A DNA stretch of 64,000 bases from Veillonella sp. 3891. GTDB lineage: Bacteria; Bacillota; Negativicutes; Veillonellales; Veillonellaceae. The stretch's first letter is position 1, and every line of letters begins with the position of its first letter. The stretch covers positions 19,331 through 83,330 of the forward strand of contig NZ_RQVE01000009.1 of assembly GCF_003992315.1 (NCBI RefSeq), written 5' to 3'. The notes under the pieces were generated by a model, which was not told where the DNA came from, made no database searches, and saw only the letters and a list, made by a program, of their open reading frames with translations. Made by a program: the position numbers and the translations under genes. Shown here in pieces: positions 55,254 to 64,000 of the stretch.

Positions 55254-57278
55254 ATGGATATACAAACTGAATACAGTTCTATTGAAATGACTGCTGCCGT
55301 TCTCATTATTATCTTATTAGGTATTATTTTCTATTTAAATTGGCAACTAGCCATGTTGGCTTGTATCGTGGTGATCGCTGCCTATTTATATGTGGGACGA
55401 ACCATTCGCCGAGGACGACATCTTAGAAAAGCTCAATTTGACTGTATGGCAAAAGGGATTACACAGGCATCGACCTTTGCATTACAAAATTTACCCGTAG
55501 GGATTGTTATCATTGATGAACACAATGTGATCTGCTGGAGTAATAGCGTATTTAGAGATTGGTTACCTAGTGATTCCGATAAAACAATAAAATTAAGTGG
55601 ATTTATTCCTACTTTGCGGATTGATAAATATTGGGGCAAGTCGGGATTCTTTCACGAAGAAATTGATGGTAAATATTACCGTGTATTATATAAAACGTTG
55701 GTAGCTCCGAAGTCTAATTATTCCGATGTTAATAGCGATGAACTAGAATCGTATATGGCATTTTATTTTGATGACATAACAGACATCGAAGTGGAGAAAC
55801 AAAAAGCGATTTCTATGTTACCAGCTCTTGGCTTTATTGCTATGGATAATATTGAAGATTTGCGTTCTGGTTTGAGTGATATTGAATATACGCAATTATG
55901 GTCTGATATGAATCGCTTGATTGTAACGGAAATTGACAAGCATGACGGATTTATACGAAATGCTACAGAAGATACGTATACCTTCAGTATTAGTAAAGCA
56001 GCTATGTTGCACATGATGGAGTCGAAGTTTAGCATATTAGATAAAATTCGGGCCTTAACTACATCGAAACATATTCCTCCAACTATCAGTATGGGCATTG
56101 CTTTAACAGAAGATACTGTAAAAGTACAAGGGGAAAAGGCAAAATCAGCCTTAGAAATCGCTTTAGGGCGTGGCGGTGACCAAGTTTGTGTATATCATGG
56201 TGAGGAAGTAAAATTCTTTGGTGGGAAGTCATCAGGGAATGAAAAGAATACACGTGTTCGTGCTAGGGTCGTATCTCATGCATTGCATGAAATCATGTTG
56301 GATTCTGATCGCGTGCTTGTGATGGGTCATGATCGAGAAGATTATGATAGTATTGGTGCTTCTGTAGGCGTAGCAGCGATGGCAAGAGCCCTTAATAAAC
56401 CAGTGCATATTGCCTTGAGTTCACATCCTACAGCAGTTCGTAAATTAGTAGAAGTGCTGGTAGAACATCCAGATTTTCAAGGTCTAATTATTGATGAAGA
56501 AGAAGCAGCTCAGTTTGTAACAGATAATACTGTGGTCATCGTGACCGATGTGCATCGGTCTGAAATGGTAGCTGCTCCATCAGCGCTGAAAAAAGCAAAT
56601 CGCCGTGTTGTCATCGACCATCATAGACGGGGCTCAGATTTCATTGAATCGCCATTATTAACGTATTTAGAGCCTTCTACCTCATCTACTAGTGAACTGG
56701 TAACAGAGTTAATTCAATATTTCCCAGAACATGTAGAGATTAAGCATATTGAAGCTAGTGGTTTATATGCAGGTATTGTAGTAGATACAAAAAACTTTGT
56801 GGTTCAAACAGGGGCACGTACCTTTGAAGCAGCCTCTTTCTTGCGCCGATCAGGAGCAGATGTATCCTTAGTACGACACTTATTTATGGATAGTTTTGAA
56901 GGTATGCGTATACGTTCTGCTATGCTAGCTTCTGCAGAAGAAATAGAAAATATGGCTTTTACAGAGGCACCGCAAGATGCGAAGAATGCAACAGTGATAG
57001 CAGCTCAAACAGGTGATAAATTAATTACGCTAGAGGGTATTGAAGCTAGTTTTGTATTTTATGTATTGCCAGATGGTGGCATTGGAGTCAGTGCTAGGTC
57101 ACAAGGCAAGTTAAATGTACAATTAATTATGGAAGCTGTTGGTGGCGGAGGTCATCGTACCGTGGCGGGTGCTCAAATTTACAATATGTCTATGAAAGAG
57201 GCACGCCAATGGGTGACTGAAGTGGCCGTATCCCATATGACAGAATTACAAAAAGAAGTTAAGGAGGAATTATCATGA
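55254..57278 (+). CDS. gdpP: Cyclic-di-AMP phosphodiesterase GdpP
   Basis: Membrane DHH/DHHA1 phosphodiesterase degrading c-di-AMP, controlling osmolyte and cell-wall homeostasis. The 674-residue length is typical. Two membrane helices (about 12-30, 35-52) are followed by a PAS-like domain (NLPVGIVIIDEHNVICW near 80) and a degenerate GGDEF domain (about 170-300). The DHH domain carries MGHDREDYDSIG near 357 and VVIDHHRRG near 450. DHHA1 contains the GGGGHRTVAGAQ motif near 630. GAGGAGG precedes the ATG at 55254; the GTG at 55230 lacks a site. It overlaps rplI by 4 bases. Confidence 0.94.
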   Translation: MDIQTEYSSIEMTAAVLIIILLGIIFYLNWQLAMLACIVVIAAYLYVGRTIRRGRHLRKAQFDCMAKGITQASTFALQNLPVGIVIIDEHNVICWSNSVFRDWLPSDSDKTIKLSGFIPTLRIDKYWGKSGFFHEEIDGKYYRVLYKTLVAPKSNYSDVNSDELESYMAFYFDDITDIEVEKQKAISMLPALGFIAMDNIEDLRSGLSDIEYTQLWSDMNRLIVTEIDKHDGFIRNATEDTYTFSISKAAMLHMMESKFSILDKIRALTTSKHIPPTISMGIALTEDTVKVQGEKAKSALEIALGRGGDQVCVYHGEEVKFFGGKSSGNEKNTRVRARVVSHALHEIMLDSDRVLVMGHDREDYDSIGASVGVAAMARALNKPVHIALSSHPTAVRKLVEVLVEHPDFQGLIIDEEEAAQFVTDNTVVIVTDVHRSEMVAAPSALKKANRRVVIDHHRRGSDFIESPLLTYLEPSTSSTSELVTELIQYFPEHVEIKHIEASGLYAGIVVDTKNFVVQTGARTFEAASFLRRSGADVSLVRHLFMDSFEGMRIRSAMLASAEEIENMAFTEAPQDAKNATVIAAQTGDKLITLEGIEASFVFYVLPDGGIGVSARSQGKLNVQLIMEAVGGGGHRTVAGAQIYNMSMKEARQWVTEVAVSHMTELQKEVKEELS

Positions 57279-57721
57279 AAGTAATTTTATTAGAAGATGT
57301 TAAAAAAGTTGGTAAACGTGGTGAAATCGTAGAAGTGTCTGAAGCTTATGGCCGTAATGTATTGATTAAAAAAGGCGTAGGTCTTGAGGGGACACCACAA
57401 AACTTAAACAATGCAAAACAAAAATTAGGTGCTCAAGCACATAAAAAACAAGTGGACTCTGATGAAGCTACTGTATTGGCTAGCCAATTGTCGAAAGTAT
57501 CTGTTACAATCCCAGTAAAAATGGGTGATGGTGGCCGTGTATTCGGTTCTGTAACAGGTAAAGATATTTCTGATGCATTGCAAGCGCAAGTAAAAGTTGA
57601 TGTGGATAAAAAGAAAATTGACCTAAAAGAGCCAATCAAAACATTGGGTACTCATGAAGTGTTAGTTCGAGTGCATCCAGAAATTACAGCTAAGATTACT
57701 GTAGAAGTAGTTGCAGGTTAA
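57275..57721 (+). CDS. rplI: 50S ribosomal protein L9
   Basis: A 148-residue ribosomal protein. The N-terminal domain, MKVILLEDVKKVGKRGEIV through GRNVLIKKG, is the classical L9 signature. A long helix with NNAKQKLGAQAHK and the C-terminal RNA-binding domain ending near VRVHPEITAKITVEVV follow. Its ATG overlaps the gdpP stop (ATGA), with AAGGAGG in the end of gdpP, so expression is coupled. The order gdpP-rplI-dnaB is conserved in Firmicutes. A terminator follows 4 bases after the stop. Confidence 0.97.
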   Translation: MKVILLEDVKKVGKRGEIVEVSEAYGRNVLIKKGVGLEGTPQNLNNAKQKLGAQAHKKQVDSDEATVLASQLSKVSVTIPVKMGDGGRVFGSVTGKDISDALQAQVKVDVDKKKIDLKEPIKTLGTHEVLVRVHPEITAKITVEVVAG

Positions 57722-57724
57722 TAG

Positions 57725-57751
57725 AAAGAGGGGCTAGGCCCCTCTTTTTTG
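57725..57751 (+). terminator. Rho-independent terminator after rplI
   Basis: AAGAGGGGC-TAG-GCCCCTCTT followed by TTTT, a perfect stem at 57726-57746. Some readthrough into dnaB, 40 bases on, is likely, as I saw no separate promoter. Confidence 0.9.
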
Positions 57752-57787
57752 GTATAGATATATGTAGTTGTGAATTGGGAGAATAGT

Positions 57788-59140
57788 ATGTCAGGAAGGA
57801 TACCACCGCACAGTATAGAGGCAGAACGAGCCGTACTAGGAGCGATTTTGCTAAATAAAGATGCCTTTGATGCAGTCAGCTCTATTGTAAAAGCAGAAGA
57901 TTTCTATAGCGATAATCATCGTGTCATTTATGAAGCGCTCGTAAGCATTGTAGGGAAAAATCAACGTGCAGACTATGTATTATTATCGGAGGAGTTGAAA
58001 AAGTCTCAGAAGTTAGAGGCTGTAGGGGGGATTCTGTACCTTACGAATTTGACCACAGATATTGTAGATGCGTACAACGTAGAAGATCATGCAAAAATTG
58101 TAAGAGATAAAGCTCATTTGCGTAAATTAATCCATGTGGCAAATGCAGTGGAATCCATGGCTTATCGAGAAGAAGAAGAGACGGAAGATATCGTCAATCG
58201 AGCAGAACAAATGGTTCTCGATGTGAGTGGTACTACCAAAGGAGAGTCTTCTTTTAGTGCTATGCGAGACGTAGTCTATGAAACCATTGATCGCATTAAT
58301 GAACTACAACGACATAAAGGGATATTGACGGGCGTATCAACAGGATTTAAAGATTTAGATAACTTGACTAGTGGCTTACAAAAATCGGATTTAATTTTAG
58401 TAGCTGCTCGTCCTTCTATGGGTAAAACAGCATTTACATTGAACATTGCTCAAAATGTAGCGATGAAATCAAAGAAAAATGTAGCCTTTTTCTCTCTAGA
58501 AATGTCGAAGACACAACTTGTTGCCCGTGTGTTGGCAGCGGTAGCTGGCATTAACTCTGGTCGTATTCGGAATGGCCAGCTTAGCCAAGAAGATTGGGGG
58601 AAAGCCATTAATGCTTTGAATGATTTAGCAGAAGCTCCATTATATATTGACGATACATCTGGGTTAACGCCGCAGTTAATGAAGAAAAAGTTGCGCCGTT
58701 TAATTCAAGAACATGGTGAACTAGGCTTAGTAGTAGTGGATTATATTCAGCTTATGGAAAATGGCGGTAAAAAAATGGCGGACAATCGCCAACAAGAAGT
58801 ATCTGCCATTTCTCGACAATTAAAAATCATGGCACGGGAGTTTAATGTACCATTGATTGCTTTGTCTCAGTTGAGTCGTGGTGTTGAAAGCCGGGCAGAT
58901 AAGACTCCGATGCTAAGCGATTTACGTGAATCTGGTTCTCTAGAACAAGATGCGGATATTGTAGCTTTCTTGAATCGTGAGAATTATCAAGATACAGAGG
59001 ATACTAGTGATGGTGTAGAAACGCAAGTTATTATCCGTAAGCACCGTAATGGGGAATTAGGAATTGTAAAACTATGGTTTGAAGGGGCATATACACGATT
59101 TAGGGATTTAGCCTATCGTGAGGATGATCCTGGTATGTAA
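57788..59140 (+). CDS. dnaB: Replicative DNA helicase
   Basis: Hexameric 5'-3' helicase at the replication fork. The 450-residue length fits DnaB/DnaC. The N-terminal domain starts with RIPPHSIEAERAVLGAILL. The RecA-like core has Walker A VAARPSMGKTAFTLN near 204-218, then FFSLEMSKTQLVAR, VVVDYIQLM, LSQLSRGVESR and FLNRENYQD. A GTG at 57770 is in frame, but the ATG at 57788 follows GGGAG and matches the family start. I see no intein. It is followed by an M48 protease gene 16 bases later. Confidence 0.97.
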   Translation: MSGRIPPHSIEAERAVLGAILLNKDAFDAVSSIVKAEDFYSDNHRVIYEALVSIVGKNQRADYVLLSEELKKSQKLEAVGGILYLTNLTTDIVDAYNVEDHAKIVRDKAHLRKLIHVANAVESMAYREEEETEDIVNRAEQMVLDVSGTTKGESSFSAMRDVVYETIDRINELQRHKGILTGVSTGFKDLDNLTSGLQKSDLILVAARPSMGKTAFTLNIAQNVAMKSKKNVAFFSLEMSKTQLVARVLAAVAGINSGRIRNGQLSQEDWGKAINALNDLAEAPLYIDDTSGLTPQLMKKKLRRLIQEHGELGLVVVDYIQLMENGGKKMADNRQQEVSAISRQLKIMAREFNVPLIALSQLSRGVESRADKTPMLSDLRESGSLEQDADIVAFLNRENYQDTEDTSDGVETQVIIRKHRNGELGIVKLWFEGAYTRFRDLAYREDDPGM

Positions 59141-59156
59141 TAAGAGGAGAGAGACT

Positions 59157-60332
59157 ATGAGAAACACTTGGAAACACATACTTTGTGTAGGCGCATTGAC
59201 TATGGGTATCGTATCAGTAGGAACATCTGAGGTTCATGCCAGTGGTATTTGGGAGGCTCTTGGTAAAAGCGTGTTAGGAGGCATTTCTGTGCATCAACAT
59301 TTGAGTGACCTAGATAATACTGAGCAAGGTCAACAGGAGATGCTAGAAAAAACAAAAGATCGTACGGGCGTGTATGATAATTATGCTTATCAAATGCGAG
59401 CGAAGCGCATTGTAGATGAACTTTCAAAATCACCACATGTAAAACGTAGTTATGTAGTCTATGTAAATCCAGATGAAAATTTCAATGCGTTCATGACCTT
59501 TGGACGTGTTATGTCTATTAATAAAGGGACTATGGATTTACTAGATGATGATGCGCTGGCTTATGTTATTGGTCATGAATTGAGCCATGGTGAGCACAAA
59601 GATTTAGTGAATGGAGCTAAGAAAAGCAGTATTTTAACCACTGTGATTGGAGCAGCTACCTTCAATTCTGGAGATTTAGGGCAAATTGCGGCGGGACTTA
59701 CTGGCAAATACTTAGATAGTCAAGTATTCACCATGTCGCAAGAGAAGAATGCAGATGAATTAGGCTTTAGCATTTTGGCGGATTCCTCATATAACGTAGG
59801 TGGGGCAGCTCTTGCCATGGAAGTTATAAAAAATAAATATGGTGATACCTATCGTGAGGGATTTGGTAAAATTTTGAATCCTAATGATCATCCGAAAATA
59901 TCACAACGGATATTAGACAATTTGCAACGCTTATACGTGTATTCAGGAAATCATGTGAAAGTAGAACGGCAAACAGTATTCATCAATGGTAAGCCTGTCT
60001 ATGAAGGAACGACAAAGGGAAATTATACGGCTCCAATGCGCGCTTATTTGGTGGCAGGTAAACTAGCTAGACTGTATCATGATAATGCTATTGGTGGTGC
60101 CCGTGTAGATGGTTCTACCGTGGCGATTGGTACAACTAATATCGTGACTATGCCAACATACGATGCTGCATTTCAGATTGCGAAACAAATGAATGCAGCC
60201 ATCAGTGATGAGTCAGGTGTTGTAGCAGATCAAAAAGTAAATAAAAAAGATAAGAAGGATAAAAAAGACAAAAAAGACAAAAAAGATAAAAAAGATAAAA
60301 AAGAGAAGCAAGAGAAACAAGATAATAAATAA
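59157..60332 (+). CDS. Secreted M48-family metalloprotease with lysine/aspartate-repeat tail
   Basis: A 391-residue exported zinc protease. A signal peptide (RNTWKHILCVGALTMGIVSV to about VHAS at 28) is followed by an M48 peptidase domain. The zinc site GHELSHGEH is near residues 139-147, and the third ligand region EKNADELGF near 198. Related periplasmic proteases such as BepA/YfgC help outer-membrane assembly quality control. The last 30 residues are tandem KKD units, highly basic and disordered. GAGGAGAG precedes the ATG; an upstream in-frame ATG inside dnaB is unlikely. Substrate unknown. Confidence 0.85.
   Translation: MRNTWKHILCVGALTMGIVSVGTSEVHASGIWEALGKSVLGGISVHQHLSDLDNTEQGQQEMLEKTKDRTGVYDNYAYQMRAKRIVDELSKSPHVKRSYVVYVNPDENFNAFMTFGRVMSINKGTMDLLDDDALAYVIGHELSHGEHKDLVNGAKKSSILTTVIGAATFNSGDLGQIAAGLTGKYLDSQVFTMSQEKNADELGFSILADSSYNVGGAALAMEVIKNKYGDTYREGFGKILNPNDHPKISQRILDNLQRLYVYSGNHVKVERQTVFINGKPVYEGTTKGNYTAPMRAYLVAGKLARLYHDNAIGGARVDGSTVAIGTTNIVTMPTYDAAFQIAKQMNAAISDESGVVADQKVNKKDKKDKKDKKDKKDKKDKKEKQEKQDNK
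60247..60306 (+). repeat. 9-bp tandem repeat in the protease gene tail
   Basis: About six imperfect units of the type GAYAARAAR (Asp-Lys-Lys) within the coding region. In-frame slippage here would change only tail length. Confidence 0.75.
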
Positions 60333-60637
60333 TAAATAATAAAAATAAGGATACATACAACTAATCGTTATAGTAAACTATACATCATCTCCATGTTATC
60401 GATGGATATCGATAGAGAAGAACGATAAATATAGATTTTCTTTCATGGAATTCGATATGCAAGTATAGGAAAATGAAGTTATGATGAAGAAAAAAGATGA
60501 GGTATAACTAAAAGTAATGATTGGTTTACCCACTGAAATAGCTACTTTTTAAGAAAAATATTAATAAAAACAATTAATTTATCTCTTAACTATGCATATA
60601 TGATAAGGGTAAAATGCTGATAAATAGGGGATTTCTA
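60333..60637. other. AT-rich intergenic region before the dehydrogenase promoter
   Basis: About 300 bases, AT-rich, with no open frame, RNA gene or clear terminator for the protease gene that I can support. Confidence 0.5.
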
Positions 60638-60666
60638 TTCCATGTGGTGTACATGTGTGCTATAAT
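60638..60666 (+). promoter_or_regulatory. Promoter of the Ldh2-family dehydrogenase gene
   Basis: TATAAT at 60661-60666, 17 bases after a weak TTCCAT at 60638-60643. An inverted repeat CATGT-GGTGT-ACATG at 60641-60655 overlaps the spacer and could be a regulator site. Confidence 0.55.
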
Positions 60667-60750
60667 TTACGTATCAAGAGTCGTGACCACCTATAGAGGA
60701 GTACAGGCGATGTCACACATATTTTTTAGTTAGGGAAAGAGGTTTTAACG

Positions 60751-61872
60751 ATGGGAAATTTTGTTTACATCCAAGAAGAAAAACTTAACGCATTCTGTCA
60801 AGATGCATTTGAAGGATTTGGCTTCAGCCCTGAAGAAGCTAGCATCATTAAAGACGTATTGATGATGTCCGACATGTACGGTATCCAATCCCATGGTATG
60901 CAACGTGTAGTTCGTTACCACAAAGGTATTGAAAAAGGTCTTATCGACATTAAAGCAAAACCAGAAGTGGTATTCGAAACTCCAGTATCCGCAGTTGTTG
61001 AAGGTCATGACGCAATGGGTCAATTAGTTGGCCATTTCGCTATGGAATTAGCAATTAAAAAAGCTAAAGAATCCGGTATCGGTATCGTATCTGCTCGTAA
61101 CTCTAACCACTATGGTATCGCTGGTTACTATGCTGATCTTGCTTTAAAAGAAGGCTTAATCGGTTTCTCTTGCACTAACTCTGAAGCAATCATGGTTCCT
61201 ACATTTGCTCGTAAAGCAATGCTTGGTTCCAACCCAATTGCGTTCGCAATGCCTGCTGAACCATACAATTTCTTCTTCGACGCTTCTACAACAGTAGTAA
61301 CTCGTGGTAAATTAGAAATGTACAACAAATTAGGTAAAGAATTACCTAACGGTTGGGCATTAAATAAAGACGGTAAAGCATCTCAAAATGCTAGTGAAGT
61401 ATTAGGTAATATCTCTGACCACGTTGGTGGCGGTATCATGCCTTTAGGTGGCAACACTGAACAATTAGGTTCCCACAAAGGTTATGGTTACGGTATGCTT
61501 TGCGAAATCTTCGCATCCATCTTCTCTCAAGGTGGTACATCCAATAAATGTATGACTGGTGGCCGTTCCAACATTTGTCATGGTTTCATGGCTATTAACC
61601 CAGCTATCTTCGGTAACCCAGAAGATGTTAAAAAACACTTCTCCACATTCTTACAAGAACTTCGTGAAGCTCCTAAAGCTGAAGGTGCTGAACGCATCTA
61701 CACTCATGGTGAAAAAGAAGCAGAAGCTATCGAAGTTTGCCGTAAAGAAGGTATTCCAGTTATCGACAAAACTGTGGCAGAATTGTTCGACGTATGTAAC
61801 TTGTTGAAATTGGACCCTAAAAAATACTTCGGCGACTATGAACCACCTAAAGCAGTTGCATCCAACTACTAA
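60751..61872 (+). CDS. Malate/L-lactate dehydrogenase family protein (Ldh2/MDH2 type)
   Basis: A 373-residue NAD(P)-dependent 2-hydroxyacid dehydrogenase of the Ldh2 family, unrelated to classical Rossmann LDH/MDH. Landmarks: SHGMQRVVRYHKGIEKG near 49, SARNSNHYGIAGYYADLAL near 112, MLGSNPIAFAMPAE near 155, and GSHKGYGYGMLCEIFASI near 244. It could interconvert malate/oxaloacetate or lactate/pyruvate; both fit the lactate-fermenting lifestyle and the lactate permease that follows. Codon choice is strongly biased, with C-ending codons for Asn, Phe, Tyr and Ile and CGT for arginine, suggesting very high expression. It has its own promoter and terminator. Confidence 0.88.
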   Translation: MGNFVYIQEEKLNAFCQDAFEGFGFSPEEASIIKDVLMMSDMYGIQSHGMQRVVRYHKGIEKGLIDIKAKPEVVFETPVSAVVEGHDAMGQLVGHFAMELAIKKAKESGIGIVSARNSNHYGIAGYYADLALKEGLIGFSCTNSEAIMVPTFARKAMLGSNPIAFAMPAEPYNFFFDASTTVVTRGKLEMYNKLGKELPNGWALNKDGKASQNASEVLGNISDHVGGGIMPLGGNTEQLGSHKGYGYGMLCEIFASIFSQGGTSNKCMTGGRSNICHGFMAINPAIFGNPEDVKKHFSTFLQELREAPKAEGAERIYTHGEKEAEAIEVCRKEGIPVIDKTVAELFDVCNLLKLDPKKYFGDYEPPKAVASNY

Positions 61873-61985
61873 TTAGTAGGTTAGTAGCTGACAATTACAA
61901 ATCTTTATCGATGCAGAATCAGTAGTTTTGTATCCCTAAGGAATACTTCTTAGAGGCTGGTAACAGTCAATAATCTTGGAACATA

Positions 61986-62022
61986 TGAGAGAGGGAATCT
62001 GTGGATTTCCTCTCTCTTTGTT
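61986..62022 (+). terminator. Terminator after the dehydrogenase gene
   Basis: GAGAGAGGGAA pairs with TTCCTCTCTC with a small bulge, followed by TTTG-TTT. It separates the dehydrogenase from the lactate permease gene. Confidence 0.75.
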
Positions 62023-62090
62023 TATATTACACTGTATGTATGCTAGAATTTGAATTACAGTGATTCATACTATAGAAAGGGATTGTTAAT

Positions 62091-63722
62091 ATGGATATAT
62101 TTTTAGCAGTCTTGCCGATCCTATGGCTTATCGTAGCATTGGCAATTTTAAAAATGCCTGCATGGAAAGCATGTTTGGCAGCAGCAATTGGTACATATAT
62201 TTTAGCGGTCTTCTATTATGGAGAAAATGCATACGTTATGTACACTGGCGCCATGGAAGGCGTAGCTCTTGCAGTTTGGCCGATTCTTTTGGTTATTACA
62301 GCAGCCATCTTCACATACCAATTAGTAGTTCATACAAAAGCTATGGATACAATTAAAATTATGTTGTCTTCCGTAACTAGCGATATGCGTATTTTAGCAT
62401 TATTGTTAGCATGGGGCTTTGGTAACTTTATGGAAGGTATGGCAGGTTTCGGTACAGCCGTTGCAATTCCAGCAGCGATGATGGTAGCGGTAGGCTTTGA
62501 TCCATTGAAATCTATCTTGGCTTGCTTAGTAGCGAACTCTGTGCCTACTACGTTTGGTTCTATTGCGATTCCAACAACTACATTGGCATCTTTAACTGGT
62601 TTACAACCAGCTGAATTAGGTACATTCATTGCAGCGCAATTATTCATTTTAAATGTAGTGACTCCACTCTTTATTGTTGGTATTATTGCTGGTGGCGTGA
62701 AAGCAATTAAAGGTGTATTTGTACAAACTTTAATAGCTGGTTTAGCATTAGCTGTTCCTGAGTTATTAATTAATATGTATGCAGGTGGTCCAGAACTTGC
62801 TGTTATGGGCTCCTCTATTGTTATCATGGCTGTTATTATAGCTATTGCAAAAATTATGCCTGTAAACGACCCAGAATATAAAGTCGATATGGGAGCAAAA
62901 AAAGTATCTGCTAAAGAAGGCTTGATTGCAGCATCTCCATTCATCTTGATCTTTATCTTGTTGATTGGTACATCTAAATTGGTGCCAGCTGTGTATAATG
63001 CATTGATGGTGTTTAAAACATCTGTACCTATCCATGCAGGTGTGAATGCAAAACCTTACACATTCGTTTGGATTGCAACACCTGGTATCATGATTTTCAT
63101 CTCTGCTTTGATTGGTGGTTTCATCCAAAAAGCTGGTCTTGGAACTCAAAAATATGTATTAACAAATACATTTAAAACATTAAAATTAACATATGTAACA
63201 ATTATTTCTGTAGTAGTAACTGCTAAATTGATGACATACTCTGGTATGACTGGTATGATTGCAAATGCATTAGTAGCGGCAACAGGATCTATGTACCCTG
63301 CATTTGCGCCTGTAATTGGTGCGTTAGGTGCGTTCTTGACTGGCTCTGGTACAAATGCAAACGTATTGTTTGGACCATTGCAAACAGCAGCAGCTCATCA
63401 ATTGACTCCTGGTCATGATACATTAGCATTGTGGTTGGCAGCAACTAACTCTGGCTCCGCTGGTGTTGGTAAAATGTTCTCCCCACAAAGTATTGCCATT
63501 GCGATTGGTGCCGTAGGTCCTGCTTTGAATGCATACATCGAAGAGCATAAAATCGATGCACAAAAAGCTGATCAATTACGTCACTCTATTGATGCAAGTT
63601 CCATCATGGTTCATGTATCTAAATACTTCTTGTTATATCTAATCGTTTTTGGTATTTTAACTTATTTTGGACAAGAATTCTTCCCTCAATTAGAAAATCT
63701 TTTAACATTAGTTAAACATTAA
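62091..63722 (+). CDS. lctP: L-lactate permease (LctP family)
   Basis: A 543-residue inner-membrane lactate:H+ symporter with about 13-14 helices. Family segments include LPILWLIVALAILKMPAWKA at the start, WGFGNFMEGMAGFGTAVAIP near 103 and VANSVPTTFGSIAIP near 147. GAFLTGSGTNANVLFGPLQ near 415 and NSGSAGVGKMFSPQSIAIA near 455 follow. Length matches LldP/LctP. GAAAGGG precedes the ATG. It supplies substrate for LutABC at 26.9 kb and for the neighbouring dehydrogenase. A strong terminator follows at 63750. Confidence 0.95.
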   Translation: MDIFLAVLPILWLIVALAILKMPAWKACLAAAIGTYILAVFYYGENAYVMYTGAMEGVALAVWPILLVITAAIFTYQLVVHTKAMDTIKIMLSSVTSDMRILALLLAWGFGNFMEGMAGFGTAVAIPAAMMVAVGFDPLKSILACLVANSVPTTFGSIAIPTTTLASLTGLQPAELGTFIAAQLFILNVVTPLFIVGIIAGGVKAIKGVFVQTLIAGLALAVPELLINMYAGGPELAVMGSSIVIMAVIIAIAKIMPVNDPEYKVDMGAKKVSAKEGLIAASPFILIFILLIGTSKLVPAVYNALMVFKTSVPIHAGVNAKPYTFVWIATPGIMIFISALIGGFIQKAGLGTQKYVLTNTFKTLKLTYVTIISVVVTAKLMTYSGMTGMIANALVAATGSMYPAFAPVIGALGAFLTGSGTNANVLFGPLQTAAAHQLTPGHDTLALWLAATNSGSAGVGKMFSPQSIAIAIGAVGPALNAYIEEHKIDAQKADQLRHSIDASSIMVHVSKYFLLYLIVFGILTYFGQEFFPQLENLLTLVKH

Positions 63723-63749
63723 CGATTAAACTAGCATACTTAAACAGAC

Positions 63750-63783
63750 AAAGAGACAACATTTCGGTGTTGTCTCTTTTTGT
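63750..63783 (+). terminator. Rho-independent terminator of the lactate permease gene
   Basis: AAAGAGACAAC-ATTTCGGT-GTTGTCTCTTT followed by TT; perfect 11-bp arms at 63750-63760 and 63769-63779. Confidence 0.9.
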
Positions 63784-63879
63784 ATTCCTATTAGATATAT
63801 ATAGGCTCTTTGTTAAATGTTGGGGCTACTCATATAAGAGTTCTTAGCACTAGCTATTTTTTGGTTCTATAATATATTT

Positions 63880-63920
63880 TGGGGGGACAGCAAAAGCTAT
63901 CCCCCCAAGATATTTTTTTA
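63880..63920. terminator. GC-rich hairpin near the window end
   Basis: TTGGGGGGACAGC-AAAA-GCTATCCCCCCAA (one mismatch), flanked by TATTTTTTT on the right and AATATATTTT on the left. It lies just past the stop of the partial minus-strand gene and probably ends it. The 63784-63879 stretch holds nothing I can identify. Confidence 0.7.
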
Positions 63921-63930
63921 TGCCTTGAAT

Positions 63931-64000
63931 TTATGATCTAAGTGCAACTAAAAAAGATTCATAGCTTTCTGATAAAATAGTGTTTGCAAAGACATCTAAA
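63931..64000 (-). CDS. 3' end of an unidentified minus-strand gene (partial)
   Basis: On the minus strand an open frame enters from the right edge and ends at TAA (63933-63931). Its last residues are DVFANTILSESYESFLVALR plus S. Position directly before a strong hairpin supports a real gene end. Only about 22 residues are visible, too few to name a family. Confidence 0.5.
   Translation of the reverse strand, partial: LDVFANTILSESYESFLVALRS

Overview
This 64 kb window looks like chromosomal sequence from Veillonella or a close relative (class Negativicutes, Gram-negative-type Firmicutes). That assignment is inferred from gene content. Firmicute-type housekeeping blocks are present: the SRP RNA gene followed by dnaX-ybaB-recR-bofA, addBA, and a DUF2232-gdpP-rplI-dnaB cluster. 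They sit beside outer-envelope genes: a trimeric autotransporter, SLH-domain proteins and an ArnT-like lipid glycosyltransferase. Lactate metabolism is prominent, with lutABC, an Ldh2-family dehydrogenase and a LctP permease. I see no insertion sequence, prophage, CRISPR array, tRNA or 16S/23S/5S rRNA.

Layout. 1-7.3 kb: MFS exporter, guanine deaminase, a two-component system on the minus strand, a probable alpha-ribazole salvage pair (ECF S component plus PurM-like kinase), and a secreted coiled-coil protein. 7.3-16.3 kb: GNAT acetyltransferase, queT-queF under a preQ1-I riboswitch, and addB-addA. 16.6-22 kb: sodium:alanine symporter (minus), an APC antiporter and a trimeric autotransporter adhesin. 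22.5-26.4 kb: mscL and a DeoR regulator (minus), dapF, and an SLH protein (minus). 26.9-32.8 kb: lutABC, mscS, a YwlG-family gene and a DUF3290/DUF421 pair. 33.1-40.9 kb: SRP RNA, dnaX-ybaB-recR-bofA, a UvrD helicase with an embedded DnaQ-type exonuclease, and purA. 41.4-49.2 kb: ornithine decarboxylase plus antiporter, CDF transporter, DedA, GT39 and a UDG-like protein. 49.4-51.9 kb: a minus-strand biotin operon (S-component-like protein, bioW, bioF) behind a clear promoter and BirA-type operator. 52-60.3 kb: RNase J, DUF2232, gdpP, rplI, dnaB and an M48 protease. 60.7-64 kb: Ldh2-family dehydrogenase, lactate permease and the 3' end of an unidentified minus-strand gene.

How the genes fit together. 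LctP would import lactate, and LutABC or other dehydrogenases would oxidise it. Cobamide salvage fits the B12-dependent methylmalonyl-CoA route used by lactate-to-propionate fermenters (family knowledge; that route is not in the window). The ornithine decarboxylase/antiporter pair makes and exports putrescine. In Veillonella and Selenomonas, polyamines are attached to peptidoglycan and bound by SLH domains, so this pair may be linked to the SLH proteins here.

Non-coding sequence is informative. At least seven gene ends carry related copies of a roughly 40-bp terminator-like inverted repeat, and two identical 40-bp copies flank the adhesin gene. Structured leaders precede queT (preQ1-I), purA, the RNase J gene and the APC antiporter gene; the last three match no class I recognise. 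I did not find a convincing wholly new multi-gene system. The strongest leads are the embedded helicase-exonuclease, the uncharacterised S component in the biotin operon, the dispersed terminator family and the unassigned leaders.
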